A DNA stretch of 64,000 bases from an uncultured Muribaculaceae bacterium (GTDB taxonomy: Bacteria > Bacteroidota > Bacteroidia > Bacteroidales > Muribaculaceae), in contig CANNVE010000007.1 of assembly GCA_947525975.1 (NCBI GenBank), positions 1 through 64,000 on the forward strand, in the 5' to 3' direction. Of this stretch, positions 18,349 to 25,948 are shown piece after piece (the stretch's first letter is position 1; every line of letters starts with the position of its first letter). The notes under the pieces are model-generated. The model did no database searches and was not told the origin of the DNA. It saw only the letters and a program-made list of their open reading frames with translations. Position numbers and translations under genes: made by a program.

Positions 18349-19869
18349 ATGCTGAAAACCCTCAGGATAATACTCGCCATAATAAGCCTCACGGCAGTCA
18401 CGATGCTGTTTTTGGATTTTACCGGCACAGCCCGAAGCCTATGGCCTTGGATGGCGAAAGCACAATTCGTGCCTGCTCTGCTGTCGGTCAACGTTATCGC
18501 TTTGGCAGCCATCATCGTTTGCACCCTGCTGCTCGGACGCGTATATTGCTCTGTGATTTGCCCTCTGGGCATATTCCAGGACGCCGTCAATTGGCTGCGC
18601 GGCAAGGTCGGGGCTAAGAAGAAGCGCAAAAACCGCTTCCGCTTCATTCCGGCATCAACCCGCACCCGCCTGTCGGTGCTCGGCATTTTCTCTCTGCTCA
18701 TTGTCATCGGGCTGACCAACGTGCTCGCCGCCTCTATCGCAGGCTTGATTGAGCCTTATTCAGCCTACGGCAGGATAGCGTCGCAGATATTGGCTCCCGC
18801 CTATGACTGGGCCAACAATATGCTCGCGTCATGGTCTGAAAGCCGGATCGACAATTATGACTTCTACCGCGTGACGATTGCAGTCAGCGCTCCCCTGCTT
18901 GCAGTGGCCGTCACAACATTGGTCATCGTCACCGCCATGGCCTGGCGCGGAGGCAGAGACTGCTGCAACACCATCTGCCCCGTAGGCACTATCCTGGGCT
19001 ATCTGTCGAAGTACTCGCTGCTAAGGCCTGTGATCAACACAGAAAAGTGCATCAATTGCGGCAAATGCGCCCGCAATTGCAAAGCTAAATGCATCAACGC
19101 CAAGGCTCACGAGATCGACTATTCCCGCTGCGTAGCCTGCATGGATTGCATAAGCCTTTGCAGCGAAGGGGCCATAACCTACACCCGACGCAAAGCCAAG
19201 GCTCAAGCCGACGGCACCTCATGCGGCACAGCCGACCGCTCGCGCCGAGGATTCATCATAGCCGGAGCCATGCTGTCAGGCGCGGCCATCCAGGCCAAGG
19301 TGACTGATGGCGGCCTCACTGCCCTGAAAGACAAAAAGCCGGCGGTGCGCGCCACAAAAGTTGTCCCTGCCGGCGCTGTCAGCCTTTCGCACCTCAGCCG
19401 CCACTGCACAGCCTGCCAGCTGTGTGTGCAGTCATGCCCCAACCATGTTCTCAAGCCTACGCTCGGGCTTGACGGCTTCATGCAGCCTCACCTTGACTTC
19501 ACTGACGGATACTGCACGCCCGAGTGCACTGTATGCTCTTCAGTTTGCCCGGTAGGCGCATTCCACCCGGTGAGCGCCGAGGAGAAGAGCTCGGTAAAGA
19601 TCGGCACAGCCGTTGTCGACGCTGACGCTTGCATATCCGCCTCAAAGGGCGTGAAATGCGGCTCATGCGCCCGCCATTGCCCCGCAGCCGCCATCGAGAT
19701 GGTGCCCGTGGCTGCCGGAAGCGACAATCTGCGCCCCGCCGTCAACGAGGAGGCCTGCATCGGATGCGGCAGCTGTGAATACCACTGCCCTGCCGGCACC
19801 GTCGAAGGCATGGACTCAGACCGCGCGGCAATACACGTGGAAGGCATCTTGAAACATCGCGAAATTTGA
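18349..19869 (+). CDS. Membrane Fe-S protein, NapH-NapG-like fusion
   Basis: 506 residues. The N-terminal half resembles NapH/MauN quinol-linked membrane ferredoxins: hydrophobic helices near 5-25, 42-62, 108-128 and 178-198, with CSVICPLG (about 67) and CCNTICPVG (about 205), then two 4Fe-4S motifs (CINCGKCARNC at 234, CVACMDCISLC at 261). At 297-302 comes DRSRRGF followed by a hydrophobic stretch (IIAGAMLSGAAI), a Tat-type signal in mid-protein. The rest looks like NapG, with more Cys clusters (CTACQLCVQSC, CTVCSSVC, CGSCARHC, CIGCGSCEYHC). Likely a quinol-to-acceptor electron conduit; the terminal enzyme is not encoded nearby. A GtrB-like gene follows after 55 bp. Confidence 0.85.
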   Translation: MLKTLRIILAIISLTAVTMLFLDFTGTARSLWPWMAKAQFVPALLSVNVIALAAIIVCTLLLGRVYCSVICPLGIFQDAVNWLRGKVGAKKKRKNRFRFIPASTRTRLSVLGIFSLLIVIGLTNVLAASIAGLIEPYSAYGRIASQILAPAYDWANNMLASWSESRIDNYDFYRVTIAVSAPLLAVAVTTLVIVTAMAWRGGRDCCNTICPVGTILGYLSKYSLLRPVINTEKCINCGKCARNCKAKCINAKAHEIDYSRCVACMDCISLCSEGAITYTRRKAKAQADGTSCGTADRSRRGFIIAGAMLSGAAIQAKVTDGGLTALKDKKPAVRATKVVPAGAVSLSHLSRHCTACQLCVQSCPNHVLKPTLGLDGFMQPHLDFTDGYCTPECTVCSSVCPVGAFHPVSAEEKSSVKIGTAVVDADACISASKGVKCGSCARHCPAAAIEMVPVAAGSDNLRPAVNEEACIGCGSCEYHCPAGTVEGMDSDRAAIHVEGILKHREI

Positions 19870-19924
19870 TCTGCGCCTAAACATTTGAGCCCCTCAAATC
19901 CTTATAACCATAAAAGCCACCGAC

Positions 19925-20878
19925 ATGAATAGAGAGAATCCTGTGATAGCGGTAGTCATCCCCTGCTACAATGAGGCTGAAGCCCTGCCGATATCATCCA
20001 AAGAGATATTGGCCATAATCGACGAAATGGCCACTGAAGGGCTGGTGTCGCCTCATAGTTTCATACTGTGCAGCAACGACGGCAGCAGAGACGGCACTTG
20101 GGATCTGATAAAGAGCCTCAACGGCGCCGACAGGCGCGTGAAAGGGATTTCTCTGGCCCATAACCGGGGGCACCAGTATGCCCTGCTTGCCGGACTGATG
20201 TGGGTGCGCGGACGCTGCGATGCGGCCATCAGCATCGACGCCGACCTGCAGGATGACCCGAGGGCCATGATCGAAATGGTGAGGAAATTCAGGGATGGAG
20301 ACGACATAGTCTACGGCGTGAGGTCAAGCCGCAAGACCGACACTTGGTTCAAGCGATCTACAGCCCACGGCTTTTATTCATTCCAGAAGGCAATGGGACT
20401 CGACACCGTCTATGACCATGCCGACTACAGGCTTATGGACGCCAAAGCCCTCGATATGCTGAGCGAATATGGCGAGAGCAACCTGTTTTTGCGTGGCATA
20501 GTGCCACAGATAGGCCTGAAGACGGGAATCGTAGCCTACGAGCGCAACCCTCGCGTGGCCGGCGAGTCGAAATATCCGCTCTCAAAGATGCTGAGCTTCT
20601 CGATCGACGGCATCACCTCTTTCTCGTCAAAGCCGATACGCATGATATTCTTCACGGGCCTCATATTCCTGCTCATTGACGTCTGCGTGCTCGCATATGT
20701 GCTGTATTCGTTTTTCGAGGGCAATGTGGTCCCGGGCTGGTCATCGCTGATGCTTTCGATATGGTTTGTGGGAGGCATAATATTGATGAGTCTCGGCATA
20801 GTGGGCGAATACATAGGCAAGATATTCGTGGAGGTGAAGGGCCGTCCGCGATACTCCATAGCCGAGGAGGTAGAATAA
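19925..20878 (+). CDS. GtrB-like polyprenyl-phosphate glycosyltransferase
   Basis: 317 residues. GT2 domain: VIPCYNEAEALP near residue 12, SIDADLQDDPRAM near 99-111, and the AGESKYPLSKM segment near 212 that is typical of DPM1/GtrB enzymes. Two C-terminal membrane helices (about 240-262 and 275-297) anchor it. Such enzymes load a sugar from a nucleotide donor onto undecaprenyl phosphate on the inner face of the membrane, for use in cell-surface glycosylation. The sugar is unknown, and no flippase gene (GtrA) is adjacent. Confidence 0.9.
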   Translation: MNRENPVIAVVIPCYNEAEALPISSKEILAIIDEMATEGLVSPHSFILCSNDGSRDGTWDLIKSLNGADRRVKGISLAHNRGHQYALLAGLMWVRGRCDAAISIDADLQDDPRAMIEMVRKFRDGDDIVYGVRSSRKTDTWFKRSTAHGFYSFQKAMGLDTVYDHADYRLMDAKALDMLSEYGESNLFLRGIVPQIGLKTGIVAYERNPRVAGESKYPLSKMLSFSIDGITSFSSKPIRMIFFTGLIFLLIDVCVLAYVLYSFFEGNVVPGWSSLMLSIWFVGGIILMSLGIVGEYIGKIFVEVKGRPRYSIAEEVE

Positions 20879-20933
20879 ATGGCGGCCGGGGAACTGACCG
20901 CCACATTGTACGATTCGGAATTGTATTTCCTTT

Positions 20934-21470
20934 TCAGAATGATATGCCTATGCGCATGGTGGCCATGTGCAGGTTGTCGATCTTGATGTATTCCTCTCCG
21001 TGCCTGTAGTCATTGCGCCCGGTGAATGTATAGGCCAGTATCAGATGAGACGAGAAATTGCGTCCGGAGGCCAACTGGAATCCGAGGCCGCACGACGCGT
21101 ATGTGCCGGTCTGCTTGTGATCATGCTCAAGGAGGTTGACCGAAGCTCCGGCTCGCAGATCGAGAAAGCAGAGCGACGGACGCTGCCTGAAATTGGTGCG
21201 CATGATGATGTAGAGCGGGTATGACCTCCACGAATTGCTGACGGGCACGTCGATGCCTATGCCGAGGCCAAGGGCCTGCACCCCCCGCATCCTCACTCCG
21301 AAGTATGCGTCAAGGCTCACGTCAGACATGTCATTGCCCGTGAGGTCGATATCGCTGCCGAATGAAGCGCCCCACGTGAATCTTGTGGCGTTGTAATCCT
21401 CCAGGTTTTCCTGCGCGGCGGCCCAAAGCCCTGAAATCACCAGCATCAGGACGGTTATCAATTTTTTCAT
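20934..21470 (-). CDS. Outer-membrane beta-barrel protein
   Basis: 178 residues from the ATG at 21470. Signal peptide MKKLITVLMLVISGLWAAAQ, then alternating beta strands (TRFTWGASFGSDIDL, VSLDAYFGVRMRGVQALGL, ASCGLGFQLASGRNFSSHL) ending in MATMRIGISF with a terminal Phe. Typical of the small outer_membrane_beta-barrel families of Bacteroidales with no known function. The upstream prmA stop is 6 bp away, so the two genes are one transcript. Confidence 0.8.
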   Translation of the reverse strand: MKKLITVLMLVISGLWAAAQENLEDYNATRFTWGASFGSDIDLTGNDMSDVSLDAYFGVRMRGVQALGLGIGIDVPVSNSWRSYPLYIIMRTNFRQRPSLCFLDLRAGASVNLLEHDHKQTGTYASCGLGFQLASGRNFSSHLILAYTFTGRNDYRHGEEYIKIDNLHMATMRIGISF

Positions 21471-21475
21471 ATGGA

Positions 21476-22336
21476 TCATTGTCTTTTAATCAGGGTGAGG
21501 CGGCACCAGTTGTCGCCTTTTATGTCATGGCCTGCCTCTTCAAGGCCGAGAGGGGCGGCGAACTTCATGATTTCAGGGATGTCATGCTCATAAAAACCGC
21601 TGAGCAGCATCACGCCTCCGGGTTTCAGCGCCGAGGCGTAGGCTTCGAGATCACCCGTGATTATGTTGCGGTTGATGTTGGCTATGAACACGTCGGCCCG
21701 GTCAAGGCCCGCGAGGGCTGATGCGTCGCCGTTGATTATGGATATGCCCGACAGGCCGTTGAGCCTGATGTTTTCCAAAGCGTTTTCGTAAGCGAACGGA
21801 TCAATCTCAATGCCGGTGACGCTCACCGCTCCCCGCATGGCCGAAAGCATGGCGAGGATGCCGGTGCCGGTGCCCATATCGATCACGGTCTTGCCGGCGA
21901 GGTCAAGCTTAAGAAGCTCTCCGAGCATAAGGGCTGTGGTGGCGTGGTGGCCTGTGCCGAAAGCCATCTTTGGGTCGACGATAATGTCATACGCAGCCGG
22001 CGGCACATCGGTGTGGAACGTGCTGTGGATAGCCACGCTGTCGGCGCCCTCGCCTACCACTATGGGCTTGAAATAGTTTTTCTCCCATTCCTTGTTCCAA
22101 TCCTGGCCCGGAATGAGAGTAGACACGCATGTGACCATAGTGTCGTATGGGAAATCGCTCAGCACGCTCTTAAGCGCAGCTTCGTCATAGGCCTCAGCCT
22201 TTACGTATGCCAGCATGCCCTTTTCGTCAGGCACGAATGTCTCATATTCAATGTCGCCGAGCATCGCGGCCATCAGATCGGTGGCATCCTCAGTGCAAGG
22301 ATCGAGGTCGAGCCGGACTTCGTAGTAATCGTTCAT
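21476..22336 (-). CDS. prmA: Ribosomal protein L11 methyltransferase
   Basis: 286 residues from the ATG at 22336, preferred because the upstream in-frame start lies across the promoter. The SAM-binding motif VIDMGTGTGILAMLSAM is near residue 150, with PKMAFGTGHHATT before it and NINRNIITGDL (an NxNR motif) in the catalytic part; all are PrmA hallmarks. It trimethylates lysines of ribosomal protein L11. Confidence 0.93.
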   Translation of the reverse strand: MNDYYEVRLDLDPCTEDATDLMAAMLGDIEYETFVPDEKGMLAYVKAEAYDEAALKSVLSDFPYDTMVTCVSTLIPGQDWNKEWEKNYFKPIVVGEGADSVAIHSTFHTDVPPAAYDIIVDPKMAFGTGHHATTALMLGELLKLDLAGKTVIDMGTGTGILAMLSAMRGAVSVTGIEIDPFAYENALENIRLNGLSGISIINGDASALAGLDRADVFIANINRNIITGDLEAYASALKPGGVMLLSGFYEHDIPEIMKFAAPLGLEEAGHDIKGDNWCRLTLIKRQ

Positions 22337-22354
22337 CTTTTCGGGATTTATGCG

Positions 22355-22362
22355 CAAAAATA
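22355..22362 (-). promoter_or_regulatory. -7 box of prmA
   Basis: TATTTTTG on the minus strand, a perfect TAnnTTTG box, about 19 bp before the chosen ATG. Confidence 0.65.
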
Positions 22363-22391
22363 GCGAAAAATCCTGAAATCACAAAGGCAAA

Positions 22392-22715
22392 TCAGCGCCT
22401 GAACATTTTATATAGCCTGCGCACCACCTTATAGGCCATCACTCCATAGTCAAAATAGTCAAGCGCGCCGAGCATGCGGCTGACCATTGAAGCCGACTTG
22501 GCCTTTTTCTGCATCATCGACTGGCTTTGGGCCATCATCATGCTCTTGTTGAGCTCTATGCGGGTGCGCGTGAGCAGAAGCTGAAATTTCAGCTCTTCGT
22601 AGGTGTACCCTCCCCACTCTTTCTCCACACGCTCCAGGCTCTTCTCTGCGGGCTTGCTTTCTTCGGGCTGCATGCCGCCTGCTTCAATCTCCGTCTGTCT
22701 CATGGCGCATATCAT
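22392..22715 (-). CDS. Small hypothetical protein of the holin-like gene set
   Basis: 107 residues with no family I recognise. The N-terminal 40 residues are polar and acidic; residues 45-80 form a long helix with many Met and Gln (NKSMMMAQSQSMMQKKAKSA) and the C-terminus is basic (VVRRLYKMFRR). No signal peptide. Its ATG overlaps the stop of the holin-like gene as ATGA, so the two are translated together and may work together at the inner membrane. Confidence 0.7.
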   Translation of the reverse strand: MICAMRQTEIEAGGMQPEESKPAEKSLERVEKEWGGYTYEELKFQLLLTRTRIELNKSMMMAQSQSMMQKKAKSASMVSRMLGALDYFDYGVMAYKVVRRLYKMFRR

Positions 22716-23065
22716 TTTGTTGGTGGGTCAAGCAGCAGACGCGACATGAATCGCGCCACCGGATTGAATATAAGTTTCTCCTTAAACAGGTATAGCACTA
22801 CGGCCAGCAGAATGAATACGCCCGCCACGATAAAGAATGACCAGAAAGGCGCTATGTATGCTTCGAGCAGGCTGGCTATGCCCATAGTGAGGAAAACCAG
22901 CACCACCATGCCGAGCATCACAGCGAGGATGGCTATGGCGAGCACAGAGAACAAGGCAGTCGCTTTCTCGGCTGCCGTGAGGCGGGCGAGGTCGATGTAC
23001 ATCGAGCCGAGCCGCTTGGCTTCACCGCAAAGCGAGGAAATGTCATTGTGAGTGTTTTCTTGCAT
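22712..23065 (-). CDS. Phage_holin_3_6/YqjE-like membrane protein
   Basis: 117 residues. A cytoplasmic amphipathic N-terminus (DISSLCGEAKRLGSMYIDLA, then AAEKATALFS) precedes two strongly hydrophobic helices at about 38-63 and 75-93, and a short basic tail. This is the layout of the holin superfamily III / YqjE-like proteins, which in Bacteroidota are chromosomal membrane proteins and not phage lysis genes. Probably envelope or stress related. It overlaps the downstream gene by 4 bp. Confidence 0.8.
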   Translation of the reverse strand: MQENTHNDISSLCGEAKRLGSMYIDLARLTAAEKATALFSVLAIAILAVMLGMVVLVFLTMGIASLLEAYIAPFWSFFIVAGVFILLAVVLYLFKEKLIFNPVARFMSRLLLDPPTK

Positions 23066-23109
23066 GAAACAAAAAAAATGGAGTTGAAACGTGGGTTTAT
23101 ATAAGAATC

Positions 23110-23151
23110 AAGCCCGATGCCCACGGCAATGATGCTATAGGCATCGGGCTT
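23110..23151. terminator. Hairpin after the YtxH gene
   Basis: Perfect 12-bp arms AAGCCCGATGCC and complement with an 18-nt loop, placed between the YtxH gene at 23191 and the holin-like gene at 23065, both minus strand. The T-run is weak, so it may terminate or only attenuate. Confidence 0.5.
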
Positions 23152-23190
23152 TGGCTCATTGCATCGCGAGGCCGGGCCCGCGATATTTCG

Positions 23191-23388
23191 TCATTGCTCT
23201 CGCGCGGCGGTCACTTCGGCCACGATCTGCTCTACGAGCTCGTCTTCGGTCGGACCGGGGACTACGCCATAGCGGCGGAGCGCGTTTTTGATCTGTGCGC
23301 GCAGATCCTCGCCTTTTTCAGGCGCGAAGAGCAGGGCCAGACCCGCTCCGGCGATGGCACCGCCGAGAAATGCATATAATAGTCTCAT
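23191..23388 (-). CDS. YtxH-like small membrane protein
   Basis: 65 residues. One N-terminal membrane helix with the YtxH signature LGGAIAGAGLALLFAPEKGE, followed by a soluble helical tail (DLRAQIKNALRRYG). A function for YtxH proteins is poorly defined, and several are stress-induced. A second YtxH-like gene lies 84 bp upstream. Confidence 0.85.
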   Translation of the reverse strand: MRLLYAFLGGAIAGAGLALLFAPEKGEDLRAQIKNALRRYGVVPGPTEDELVEQIVAEVTAAREQ

Positions 23389-23472
23389 TGTTCAGTATGA
23401 TTTTAAATTATTGTGTGTTTAACGCGCCGCGTTGCCGGCGGCAATCTCAATCAAGCCTTCAGCAGGCTAAAG

Positions 23473-23676
23473 TCACTTCACCTTGGCGATCTCCTCGCTG
23501 ATCAGGTCGGCGATTTCCTCAACCTTGCCTTTCTTTGCGTAGGGGCACTTTGATTTCACGAAGTCTACGATGTCGTTGCGTGTTTCCTCGCCTTTCTTGG
23601 GAGCGAAGAGGATGCCGAGAGCTGCTCCGGCAACAGCGCCGCCAAGCACGGCGAGCATGATGTTGATTCCTTTCAT
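23473..23676 (-). CDS. YtxH-like small membrane protein, second copy
   Basis: 67 residues from the ATG at 23676; a longer open frame upstream has no promoter-compatible start and reads through AT-rich DNA. Signature LGGAVAGAALGILFAPKKGE with one membrane helix, then a charged tail. It resembles the gene at 23191 in its first 30 residues, which points to an old duplication. Confidence 0.85.
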   Translation of the reverse strand: MKGINIMLAVLGGAVAGAALGILFAPKKGEETRNDIVDFVKSKCPYAKKGKVEEIADLISEEIAKVK

Positions 23677-23803
23677 AATATTGAATAGTTTAAATTGTGG
23701 AAAAATTACTTTGAAATTAGAACAACTAAACCGGCCAAATTGCTTACTGCAGACACAAATTTTTTTTTGACTGATTTTTTTTGTTTTCTCGGATGAGTTT
23801 TCA

Positions 23804-23811
23804 TATATTTG
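23804..23811 (+). promoter_or_regulatory. -7 box of serC-serA
   Basis: TATATTTG, a perfect TAnnTTTG box, with a TTG 20 bp upstream at 23781 as -33 element and 31 bp to the serC ATG. Confidence 0.75.
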
Positions 23812-23842
23812 CAAAACCGAACAACGCTAAAATATATTTGGC

Positions 23843-24913
23843 ATGAAGAAACACAACTTTTACGCAGGACCATCGATCCTGAGTGAGTACACAATCAAGA
23901 ACACCGCCGAGGCTGTTCTCAATTTCGCCGGCACAGGCCTGTCGATCCTCGAAGTTTCCCACCGCAGCAAGGAGTTCCAGGCTGTAATTGACGAGGCTTC
24001 GGCCCTCGTCAAGGAGCTGCTTGAAATCCCCGAGGGATATTCAGTGCTTTGGCTTGGAGGCGGCGCGTCCACCCAGTTCGCGATGATCCCGATGAACCTC
24101 CTCCGCAGCAAGGCTGCGTACATCGACACCGGCACATGGGCCCACAAGGCCGCTAAAGAGGCCAAACTGTTTGGGCAGGTTGACGTAGTCGCTTCTTCAG
24201 AAGCCGCAGGTTACACATACATCCCCAAGGGATACACCGTGCCCGCTGACATGGACTATTTCCATTTCACCACCAACAACACCATCTACGGCACAGAGAC
24301 CCGCTTCGATCCCGATGTTCCCTGCCCACTGGTGGCCGACATGAGCTCCGACATATTCTCACGCCCGGTCGACGTATCTAAATATATCGCCATCTACGCC
24401 GGCGCGCAGAAGAACCTCGCTCCGGCAGGTGTCACCATCGTCATCGTAAAGGACGACGCCCTTGGCAAGACCGGCAGGCAGCTGCCCACGATGTTTAACT
24501 ACCAGACCCACGTAGACAAGGGATCGATGTTCAACACTCCCCCTGTGCTCCCCATATTCTCAGCCCTGCAGACCCTGCGCTATTACAAGCAGCTCGGCGG
24601 CGTGAAAGTGCTCGAGAAGATGGATATGGACAAGGCCGCTTGCCTGTATGACGCCATCGACGGCAGCAAGATGTTCACCGGCACAGTCACCGACCCGGCT
24701 GACCGCTCTATCATGAACGTCTGCTTCGTAATGAAGCCCGAATACAAAGAGCTTGAGAAGGACTTCCTCGACCTCTGCACATCCAAGGGCATCGTGGGCA
24801 TCAAGGGCCACCGCTCTGTGGGCGGATTCCGCGCTTCTCTCTACAATGCCCTGCCTATGGAGAGCGTGAAGGTGCTTGTAGACGCCATGAAGGAATTTGA
24901 GACAAAGCATTGA
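23843..24913 (+). CDS. serC: Phosphoserine aminotransferase
   Basis: 356 residues, usual length. N-terminus [16 protein letters not shown] is typical. The PLP lysine is in [13 protein letters not shown] at about residue 191, and [13 protein letters not shown] near 38 and [15 protein letters not shown] near 322 are family motifs. Converts 3-phosphohydroxypyruvate and glutamate to phosphoserine. The serA start lies 2 bp after its stop, so the two make one serine-biosynthesis operon. Confidence 0.97.
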   Translation: MKKHNFYAGPSILSEYTIKNTAEAVLNFAGTGLSILEVSHRSKEFQAVIDEASALVKELLEIPEGYSVLWLGGGASTQFAMIPMNLLRSKAAYIDTGTWAHKAAKEAKLFGQVDVVASSEAAGYTYIPKGYTVPADMDYFHFTTNNTIYGTETRFDPDVPCPLVADMSSDIFSRPVDVSKYIAIYAGAQKNLAPAGVTIVIVKDDALGKTGRQLPTMFNYQTHVDKGSMFNTPPVLPIFSALQTLRYYKQLGGVKVLEKMDMDKAACLYDAIDGSKMFTGTVTDPADRSIMNVCFVMKPEYKELEKDFLDLCTSKGIVGIKGHRSVGGFRASLYNALPMESVKVLVDAMKEFETKH

Positions 24914-24915
24914 TC

Positions 24916-25836
24916 ATGAAGATACTCGTCGCCACTGAAAAGCCCTTTGCCGCCGTCGCAGTCAACGGCATACGCAAAGTGGCCGAGGACGCAGGCTATG
25001 AGCTTTGCCTCCTCGAAAAATACACTGAAAAGCAACAGTTGCTCGACGCCGTGGCCGATGCCGACGCTCTGATAGTGAGGTCTGACATCGTCGACGCCCA
25101 GGTGCTCGACGCCGCCAAGAACCTCAAGATCGTGGTGCGCGCCGGAGCCGGATACGACAATCTCGACCTCGACGCCTGCACAGCCCACGGCGTGATCGCG
25201 GAGAATACGCCCGGACAGAACTCCAACGCCGTGGCCGAACTCGTTTTCGGCATGACGGTGATGGCAGTACGCAACATGTACAACGGCACATCAGGCTCCG
25301 AACTCAAAGGCAAGACCCTGGGCATACACGCTTTCGGCCAGGTAGGACGCAACGTGGCCCGCATCGCAAAGGGATTCGGCATGGAGGTGTCGGCGCTTGA
25401 CCCCTACTGCCCCGACGAAGCGATGATCGAGGCAGGCGTGAAGCCCGTGCACAGCGTAGAGGATCTCTACCGCGGAAACCAATTCGTGTCGCTGCACATC
25501 CCCGCTACGGCCGAGACAAAGAAATCTGTGGGATATGATCTTATCACCCTTATGCCTAAGGGCGGCGTGCTCATCAACACCGCCCGCAAGGAAGTCATCG
25601 ACGAGGAGGGGCTGGCACGCGCTCTCGAAGCACGCCCCGACATCAAATATGTGGCCGACATCAAGCCTGACTCTGCCGCCGAACTCAAAGAGAACTTCGG
25701 CGACCGCGTATTCTTCACCCCCAAGAAGATGGGCGCGCAGACTGCCGAGGCCAACATCAACGCCGGCATAGCCGCAGCCAATCAGTGCGTGGCATTCCTG
25801 CGTGACGGCATCGACCGCTTCCGCCTCAACAAATGA
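24916..25836 (+). CDS. serA: D-3-phosphoglycerate dehydrogenase, type IIIK-like
   Basis: 306 residues from the ATG at 24916 (MKILVATEKPFAAVAV); a TTG six bases earlier overlaps the serC stop. It oxidises 3-phosphoglycerate, the first step of serine synthesis. Rossmann motif GIHAFGQVGRNVAR is near residue 136. There is no regulatory ACT or ASB domain. The usual catalytic His segment TPHIGAST is replaced by TPKKMGAQT near residue 275, with Lys in place of His, which matches the type IIIK phosphoglycerate dehydrogenases first described in Entamoeba and found in Bacteroides. It lies directly behind serC. Confidence 0.93.
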   Translation: MKILVATEKPFAAVAVNGIRKVAEDAGYELCLLEKYTEKQQLLDAVADADALIVRSDIVDAQVLDAAKNLKIVVRAGAGYDNLDLDACTAHGVIAENTPGQNSNAVAELVFGMTVMAVRNMYNGTSGSELKGKTLGIHAFGQVGRNVARIAKGFGMEVSALDPYCPDEAMIEAGVKPVHSVEDLYRGNQFVSLHIPATAETKKSVGYDLITLMPKGGVLINTARKEVIDEEGLARALEARPDIKYVADIKPDSAAELKENFGDRVFFTPKKMGAQTAEANINAGIAAANQCVAFLRDGIDRFRLNK

Positions 25837-25858
25837 CACTTAACAGATAAGACGTAAT

Positions 25859-25876
25859 CCCCCCCCCAAAAAAAAA
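25859..25876. repeat. C9 followed by A9 homopolymer run
   Basis: Nine C then nine A between the serA stop and the convergent terminator. Non-coding; a likely site of length variation. Confidence 0.85.
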
Positions 25877-25914
25877 TCGGATGGCGCAGTTTCACGCCAT
25901 CCGATTTTTATTTT
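25870..25914. terminator. Bidirectional terminator between serA and blaR1-like gene
   Basis: A 15-bp perfect stem (25872-25886 with 25895-25909) flanked by A-run on one side and T-run on the other, so it can stop transcription from both convergent genes. Confidence 0.9.
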
Positions 25915-25948
25915 GCGGCCGCTCAATCCACGGAGAGTCGGCAAAGAA

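Noticed and set aside
22712..23065. Holin-like protein as a sign of prophage
   Set aside because: No other phage genes nearby; this holin-like family is a normal chromosomal component in Bacteroidota.
24910..24915. TTG start for serA
   Set aside because: It overlaps the serC stop and the ATG at 24916 gives the usual N-terminus.
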